A DNA stretch of 56,781 bases from Pirellulales bacterium (lineage in GTDB: Bacteria; Planctomycetota; Planctomycetia; Pirellulales; JANQPP01). Position numbers and translations under genes: made by a program. Under the pieces are notes generated by a model. It made no database searches. It worked only from the letters and a program-made list of their open reading frames with translations, and was not told where the DNA came from. Positions 52,748 through 56,781 of the stretch are shown here, in pieces. The stretch's first letter is position 1. Each line of letters opens with the position of its first letter. The stretch lies in contig JANQPP010000062.1 of the NCBI GenBank assembly GCA_028289405.1, positions 1-56,781 on the forward strand, in the 5' to 3' direction.

Positions 52748-54022
52748 ATGGCGGTCGCTGAAGATCGAGATTTGGTGGCTTATTGTCGGGATGTCGCGGA
52801 GCGGGCACGAGCCGCTTCAAGGCAGCTTGAAATGCTGGATGGGGCCACGAAAAATGCCTGGCTGCGGGAAGGGGCCCGGTTGTTGCGCAGCCGCGAAGCC
52901 GACTTGCAAGAAGCCAATCAACAAGACCTGGAAGCGGCCCCCGGCTTCGGCCTTACCGATGCCCAAATCGACCGTTTACGATTGACGACCCGCATCATCA
53001 ACGGCATGGCCCAGGGCATGGAGGAAATCGCCATGCAGTCGGAGCCGATCGGCGAGATCATCGGCTCCTCGATACGCCCCAATGGGCTGCTCGTGGAAAA
53101 GGTCCGCGTGCCACTCGGCGTCGTCTTCTTCATCTACGAATCACGCCCCAACGTAACGGTGGACGCGGCATCCATCTGTCTAAAGAGCGGGAACGCGGTG
53201 ATTCTGCGTGGCGGGAAGGAAGCGGCTCATAGCAACGCGGCCATCGCGGCGGTTTTAGCCGAAGCCAGCGAATCGTGCGGCGTGCCCCGGGATGCCGTGC
53301 AATTGGTGGCCACGGCCGATCGGGAGGCAGTCGGACACTTCCTCAAGCTACATGAGTTGATTAATGTGGCCATTCCGCGCGGAGGGGAGTCGCTGATTCG
53401 CCGGGTTTCCGCCGAAGCAACCATGCCGGTGATCAAGCATTACGCTGGCAATTGCCACGTCTACGTGGATGAACATGCGAACCCGCAAATGGCCTTGGAG
53501 ATCACGGTGAATTCCAAGTGCCAGCGACTGGGAGTTTGCAACGCCGCCGAATCGCTCATCGTGCACGAAGGGATCGCCGAAAGCTTTTTGCCCCGCGTGG
53601 GAAAATCGCTGCAAGAGGCGGGCATCGAACTTCGCGGTGACGACGCCACGTGTCGCCTTGTCGCCGGGGCGGTTCCGGCTACGGACGAGGACTACGCCCA
53701 GGAATACTTGGGACCCACGATTTCCGTGAAGGTCGTGGCATCCCTGGAAGATGCCGTGAAGCATATTCACCAATACGGTTCGGGCCATACCGAGGCCATC
53801 GTGACGGACAACTTGAGCGCCGCACGAGAGTTCGCCCGCCGTGTCGATAGTTCCGCCGTGATGGTCAATGCGAGCACGCGGTTCAACGACGGCGGGCAAT
53901 TCGGTCTCGGCGCGGAGATCGGCATCAGCACGGACAAGTTTCATGCCCGCGGGCCTTGCGGCGTGGGAGAATTGACCAGCTACAAATATGTCGTGCTGGG
54001 CAGGGGACACATTCACCAGTAA
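52748..54022 (+). CDS. proA: Gamma-glutamyl phosphate reductase
   Basis: NADPH-dependent reduction of glutamyl-5-phosphate, second step of proline synthesis. 424 residues, usual length. PLGVVFFIYESRPNVTVDAASICLKSGNAVILRGGKEA is the cofactor-binding block. The catalytic Cys lies in NSKCQRLGVCNAAESL (~residue 258). VNASTRFNDGGQFGLGAEIGISTDKFHARGPCGVGELTSYK closes the fold. No proB is adjacent. GGGAA precedes the ATG, and there is a 159-base gap after folP. Confidence 0.97.
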   Translation: MAVAEDRDLVAYCRDVAERARAASRQLEMLDGATKNAWLREGARLLRSREADLQEANQQDLEAAPGFGLTDAQIDRLRLTTRIINGMAQGMEEIAMQSEPIGEIIGSSIRPNGLLVEKVRVPLGVVFFIYESRPNVTVDAASICLKSGNAVILRGGKEAAHSNAAIAAVLAEASESCGVPRDAVQLVATADREAVGHFLKLHELINVAIPRGGESLIRRVSAEATMPVIKHYAGNCHVYVDEHANPQMALEITVNSKCQRLGVCNAAESLIVHEGIAESFLPRVGKSLQEAGIELRGDDATCRLVAGAVPATDEDYAQEYLGPTISVKVVASLEDAVKHIHQYGSGHTEAIVTDNLSAAREFARRVDSSAVMVNASTRFNDGGQFGLGAEIGISTDKFHARGPCGVGELTSYKYVVLGRGHIHQ

Positions 54023-54071
54023 CGATCCGCCGCCACCAGGAAGGTGATCGGCGTCATCCACGGAGGGAACG

Positions 54072-55106
54072 ATGACCGGAGACCTGCTCAGCCAAGACGA
54101 GGTCGAAAGCCTCCTCAGCGCGATGGACCACGGTGGACCCAAGAAGGGCCCCGCCGCGGCGTCCCCCAGCCGTGTCCATTCGCCACCCAAAACCCGGGCC
54201 AAGGTCACGCCCTACGACTTCAAACGGCCCGAGCGTGTCGGCAAGGAGCAGATGCGGGCGCTGCAGACACTTCACGAAGGTTTCGGGCGAAACTTCGCCG
54301 CGAAGCTTTCGGCGTTTCTGCGGAGCATGGTCGAAGTGAAGTTGACCAGCGTCGATCAACTGACCTACAGCGAGTTCGTGTTCAGCCTGGAAAACCCGAC
54401 CTGCTTCAACATCCTTAGCGCCGAGCCTTTGGAAGGCAATTTGATCCTGGACATCAATCCAGCGGTGCTCTATCCCATCATTGGCCGCCTTTTAGGGGGG
54501 GGCAGCGACGTGGGAACCGCGGGGCGGAGGCCGCTCACGGAGATTGAGTTGCGCCTCGTGGGACGCATTTCCAATCTGTTCCTCGACGAGTTGCGAGATG
54601 CCTGGGAAAACGTGGTGGATTTGAAGCTCAAGGTCGAGCGGGTCGAAAGCAATCCCCAGCTCGCCCAGATCGTGCCGCCGAACGAAGTCGTCGTGCTGAT
54701 CAGCTTTGAGCTCACCATCCAAGAAATCCGCGGCATGATCAACCTCTGCATCCCCTACAACACGATTGAACGCATCGGCAACAAGATTCTGGCCAACAAT
54801 TGGGCCGCGCCGGGAGGACGTCACGCAAACGAAGAGACCGTGGCGAAGATGACGCACAACTTGCAAGGCGCGCTGGTCAACGTGCTCGTGGAATTGGCCC
54901 GCACCTCCATTCGCACGGTGGATTTGATCGGGCTACGCGTGGGGGATGTGATCACCACGGATGTGGGGAAAGACGATCCGCTCATGGTGCTGTGCGAGGG
55001 AGTACCCAAGTTTCAGGCACGCCCCGGTTCCTATAAGGGGCGCGCCGCCGTGGTGATTGAAGGTCCGGTCGCCCATCAGACGGGCCCCCGCAAGATTCCC
55101 GCCTGA
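54072..55106 (+). CDS. fliM: Flagellar motor switch protein FliM
   Basis: 344 residues. The N-terminal LLSQDEVESLLSAM is the CheY-P-binding segment. The middle domain (~45-230) carries the GGGS-type motif (RLLGGGSDVGTAGRRPLTEIE) used in FliG contact. The C-terminal SpoA-like domain (~255-340: LVNVLVELARTSIRTVDLIGLRVGDVITTDV) forms the ring with FliN. A motile life stage is implied, as in many planctomycetes. GGAGGGA precedes the ATG. Other flagellar genes are not in the window. Confidence 0.96.
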   Translation: MTGDLLSQDEVESLLSAMDHGGPKKGPAAASPSRVHSPPKTRAKVTPYDFKRPERVGKEQMRALQTLHEGFGRNFAAKLSAFLRSMVEVKLTSVDQLTYSEFVFSLENPTCFNILSAEPLEGNLILDINPAVLYPIIGRLLGGGSDVGTAGRRPLTEIELRLVGRISNLFLDELRDAWENVVDLKLKVERVESNPQLAQIVPPNEVVVLISFELTIQEIRGMINLCIPYNTIERIGNKILANNWAAPGGRHANEETVAKMTHNLQGALVNVLVELARTSIRTVDLIGLRVGDVITTDVGKDDPLMVLCEGVPKFQARPGSYKGRAAVVIEGPVAHQTGPRKIPA

Positions 55107-55130
55107 GTTCGTGCGGAGCCCCTTCCAGCT

Positions 55131-56087
55131 TCAAGGCTTTTGGGCGAGCACGAGGTCCCGGTAGTAGGCGATCGATCGTTCCAGTCCCTCCTCGAAACCG
55201 ACTTGCGGTTCGTACCCCAAATCCCGCCGGGCTTGGGAGATATCCGCCAAACTTTCCCGCACGTCCGCCGGGCGAGGATCCGCGTGATCCGCCGGGAGTG
55301 AGGTTTCCAACAGGCGGTTGAGCTGCTCGATCAATTGCAGCAGCGTGGTCGAGCGCCCGTTGGCGATGTTGTAGGTCCGACCGGAGACACCTTCCGCATC
55401 CGCCGCCAACAGATTGCCATGCACGATGTTCTCGACGTAGGTAAAGTCACGGGATTGGAGCCCGTCTCCGTAGACGGTAGGCCTCCGCCCGGCGAGCATC
55501 GCCGTGATGAATAGTGGAATCACGGCCGAATACGGGCTATCGGGATCTTGCCGGGGGCCGAACACGTTGAAGTACCGCACCGTGACCGTTTCCAAGCCGT
55601 ACGTGTTGGAAAAGGATTGGCAATAGTACTCCGCGGCGAGTTTCGCCGCCGCATACGGAGAGAGGGGTGCCGGCAGGTCTTGCTCCCGTTTCGACGAAGT
55701 AGGCTGATCTCCGTAGCAACTGCTAGAGCCGGCGTAGACCACGCGCCGCACGCCGGCGCGGCGGGCGGCATCCAACAACTTCACCGTCCCCGTCACGCTC
55801 GCTTCATGGGTATCGAGGGGACATTCCACGCTCCGTGGAACGGACGCCAACGCGGCTTCGTGGAAGATGCAATCCACGCCTTGCACGGCCTTCTCGACGG
55901 CATCGGTGTCGTTGGTACTCCCTTGATGGAATTCAATCTCGTCTTGAATGCCGGCCAAGTTGTCGGAGTCGCCCGTGGACAAGTCGTCCAGCACGCGTAC
56001 TCGGTCGCCCCGGCGTACAAGAGCTTCAGCGATATGTGAACCGATGAAACCGGCACCGCCGGTGACGAGGAAAATGCGCTTTGCCAT
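55131..56087 (-). CDS. NAD-dependent sugar-nucleotide epimerase/dehydratase
   Basis: 318 residues, extended SDR. Rossmann motif LVTGGAGFIGSHIAEALV, VRVLDDLSTGDSDN for the adenine ribose, the catalytic SSSCYGDQPTSSKRE and YAAAKLAAEYY (Tyr/Lys), and a substrate loop YFNVFGPRQDPDSPYSAVIP typical of UDP-GlcNAc/UDP-Glc 4-epimerases (WbpP-like). The product would feed glycan or exopolysaccharide synthesis. GGGCGGA precedes the ATG. It lies downstream of a CpsD-like gene on the same strand. Confidence 0.94.
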   Translation of the reverse strand: MAKRIFLVTGGAGFIGSHIAEALVRRGDRVRVLDDLSTGDSDNLAGIQDEIEFHQGSTNDTDAVEKAVQGVDCIFHEAALASVPRSVECPLDTHEASVTGTVKLLDAARRAGVRRVVYAGSSSCYGDQPTSSKREQDLPAPLSPYAAAKLAAEYYCQSFSNTYGLETVTVRYFNVFGPRQDPDSPYSAVIPLFITAMLAGRRPTVYGDGLQSRDFTYVENIVHGNLLAADAEGVSGRTYNIANGRSTTLLQLIEQLNRLLETSLPADHADPRPADVRESLADISQARRDLGYEPQVGFEEGLERSIAYYRDLVLAQKP

Positions 56088-56111
56088 GGTGATTCCGCCC
56101 GGGATGGATCT

Positions 56112-56781
56112 TCAGGCCGACTGGGCCAAACCAGACGGAAAGGCGTCCGTGAGAATGTACCCGTCCAGTTCCAACAGCCATTGCCGCAACAAACTTTCCG
56201 CTTGTCGCACTTCTTTTCGACGTGTGTCGGCAAGGCTTACTACAAGATAGATCGCATCACACAGGAACGCCAGGGAGGGGAGGCGGGGCCAATCTACCAA
56301 CGGGCCCGCGTCCACGATCAGACCCGGGTACCGCCCATGCAATTCGGCACAGCGCGCCCGCCAAAGGTCCGCCGCGGCCACGTGCCCGGGAAGATCGACT
56401 CGCCCCTTGGGCAGGACAAACAAACCCGGCACGCATGTCGGGGCAACGACTTCGTCACAGCGTCGTTCACGTGCCAGCCAATCCGTCCAGCCTTGCCGGG
56501 GGGACACGCCTAGCCGTGCATACATTTCGGGCTGCCAACCAGCCAAATCCCAGAGGACCACCTTCTCCCGGGAGAGTTCTCGCAGCGACATCGCGAGCGG
56601 CAGCAAGACTTTTTCCGGATCATGCGCGGCTTGCAGGCAACCAACACCCAGCGCACAGGGCCACCGCCGGTGGGCGTTACGGAGCAACCGGTCCCGCAGT
56701 TGATGCATGCGGGCCGGCGTGGCGATCAGGCTTCGGGCGGGTACCGCGTTCGAGGATGGCGGAGCGAGGGCCTCGGTGAAT
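56112..56781 (-). CDS. C-terminal part of a CpsD/ParA-like protein, runs off the window
   Basis: The frame is open from the window edge (56781) to the stop at 56112, so the start is outside. The sequence (EKVVLWDLAGWQPEMYARLGVSPRQGWTDWL, HGRYPGLIVDAGPLVDWPRLPSLAFLCDAIYLVVSLADTRRKEVRQAESLLRQW) resembles the CpsD/CapB or ParA-like P-loop fold. It has the switch I-type 'LWDLAGW' and the 'LIVDAGPL' Walker B-like strand, but no P-loop is seen in this part. Next to a sugar-nucleotide epimerase, a role in polysaccharide export control is plausible. Annotation as partial. Confidence 0.65.
   Translation of the reverse strand, partial: FTEALAPPSSNAVPARSLIATPARMHQLRDRLLRNAHRRWPCALGVGCLQAAHDPEKVLLPLAMSLRELSREKVVLWDLAGWQPEMYARLGVSPRQGWTDWLARERRCDEVVAPTCVPGLFVLPKGRVDLPGHVAAADLWRARCAELHGRYPGLIVDAGPLVDWPRLPSLAFLCDAIYLVVSLADTRRKEVRQAESLLRQWLLELDGYILTDAFPSGLAQSA

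Overview
The window looks like a chromosomal segment of a planctomycete, probably of the Pirellulales type; I cannot place it more finely by eye. The support is a DUF1559 pseudopilin with a 'GFTLVELLVVIAIIGVL' start, a LamG protein with a PEP-CTERM tail, an FG-GAP/ASPIC-UnbV giant with thioredoxin and TPR domains, a MoxR/DUF58/TgpA operon, HemQ, outer-membrane assembly lipoproteins (LptE-like, BamD-like) and an ssrA with an AEENFVLAA tag.

Region 1 (1 to about 8740) is accessory DNA. A dense tRNA array (Ser, Arg, Ser, a divergent His, Trp, Thr, four consecutive Arg, Cys) is interleaved with an unrecognised 265-aa protein, an HNH endonuclease and a 121-aa unknown protein. From 2532 to 3814 there are six copies of an RNA-like unit. 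Each is closed by a terminal helix whose sequence differs between copies while pairing is kept, and each carries two conserved strands around a variable, mostly tRNA-like core. In unit 4 the core is a complete tRNA-Arg(TCT) in circularly permuted order; in units 3 and 5 it is reduced to acceptor/T/D parts closed by a loop. They lie directly upstream of a TROVE/vWA (Ro60/Rsr) gene at 3838-5448, so I read them as Y RNAs of the tRNA-mimic (YrlA-like) kind. This Ro60, Y-RNA and tRNA-array cassette is the best candidate for an undescribed system here. The rest of the region is decaying: a truncated endonuclease/exonuclease/phosphatase gene, an IS701 transposase fragment, a frameshifted IS5-type element and a tRNA relic. 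It ends at the 3' end of ssrA (8744-9100, minus strand), a classic integration site.

Region 2 (9336 to about 30400) is housekeeping: an SDR dehydrogenase, rho, coaE and polA on the minus strand; hemQ, the MoxR/DUF58/transglutaminase operon and a secreted alpha/beta hydrolase on the plus strand; a dihydroorotate-dehydrogenase-like protein and a P-II protein lacking the uridylylation tyrosine on the minus strand; then an ABC exporter, a STAS protein and a secreted metallophosphatase.

Region 3 (30445 to about 49600) is a mixture: an HTH protein, the LamG/PEP-CTERM protein, and a 1339-codon lipoprotein gene interrupted by one in-frame TGA that is followed at the right distance by a good bacterial SECIS-type hairpin (candidate selenoprotein). 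Then come a MarR/VOC divergent pair with a palindromic operator, GNAT, VOC, CPBP protease, DUF1559, FabH-like, SnoaL-like, membrane, GHL-type and TPR proteins, a secreted unknown, a cupin, a 65-aa protein and an ankyrin protein.

Region 4 (49709-56781) holds BamD-like, LptE-like, folP, proA and fliM on the plus strand, then an NAD-dependent sugar epimerase and the end of a CpsD/ParA-like gene on the minus strand that runs off the window.
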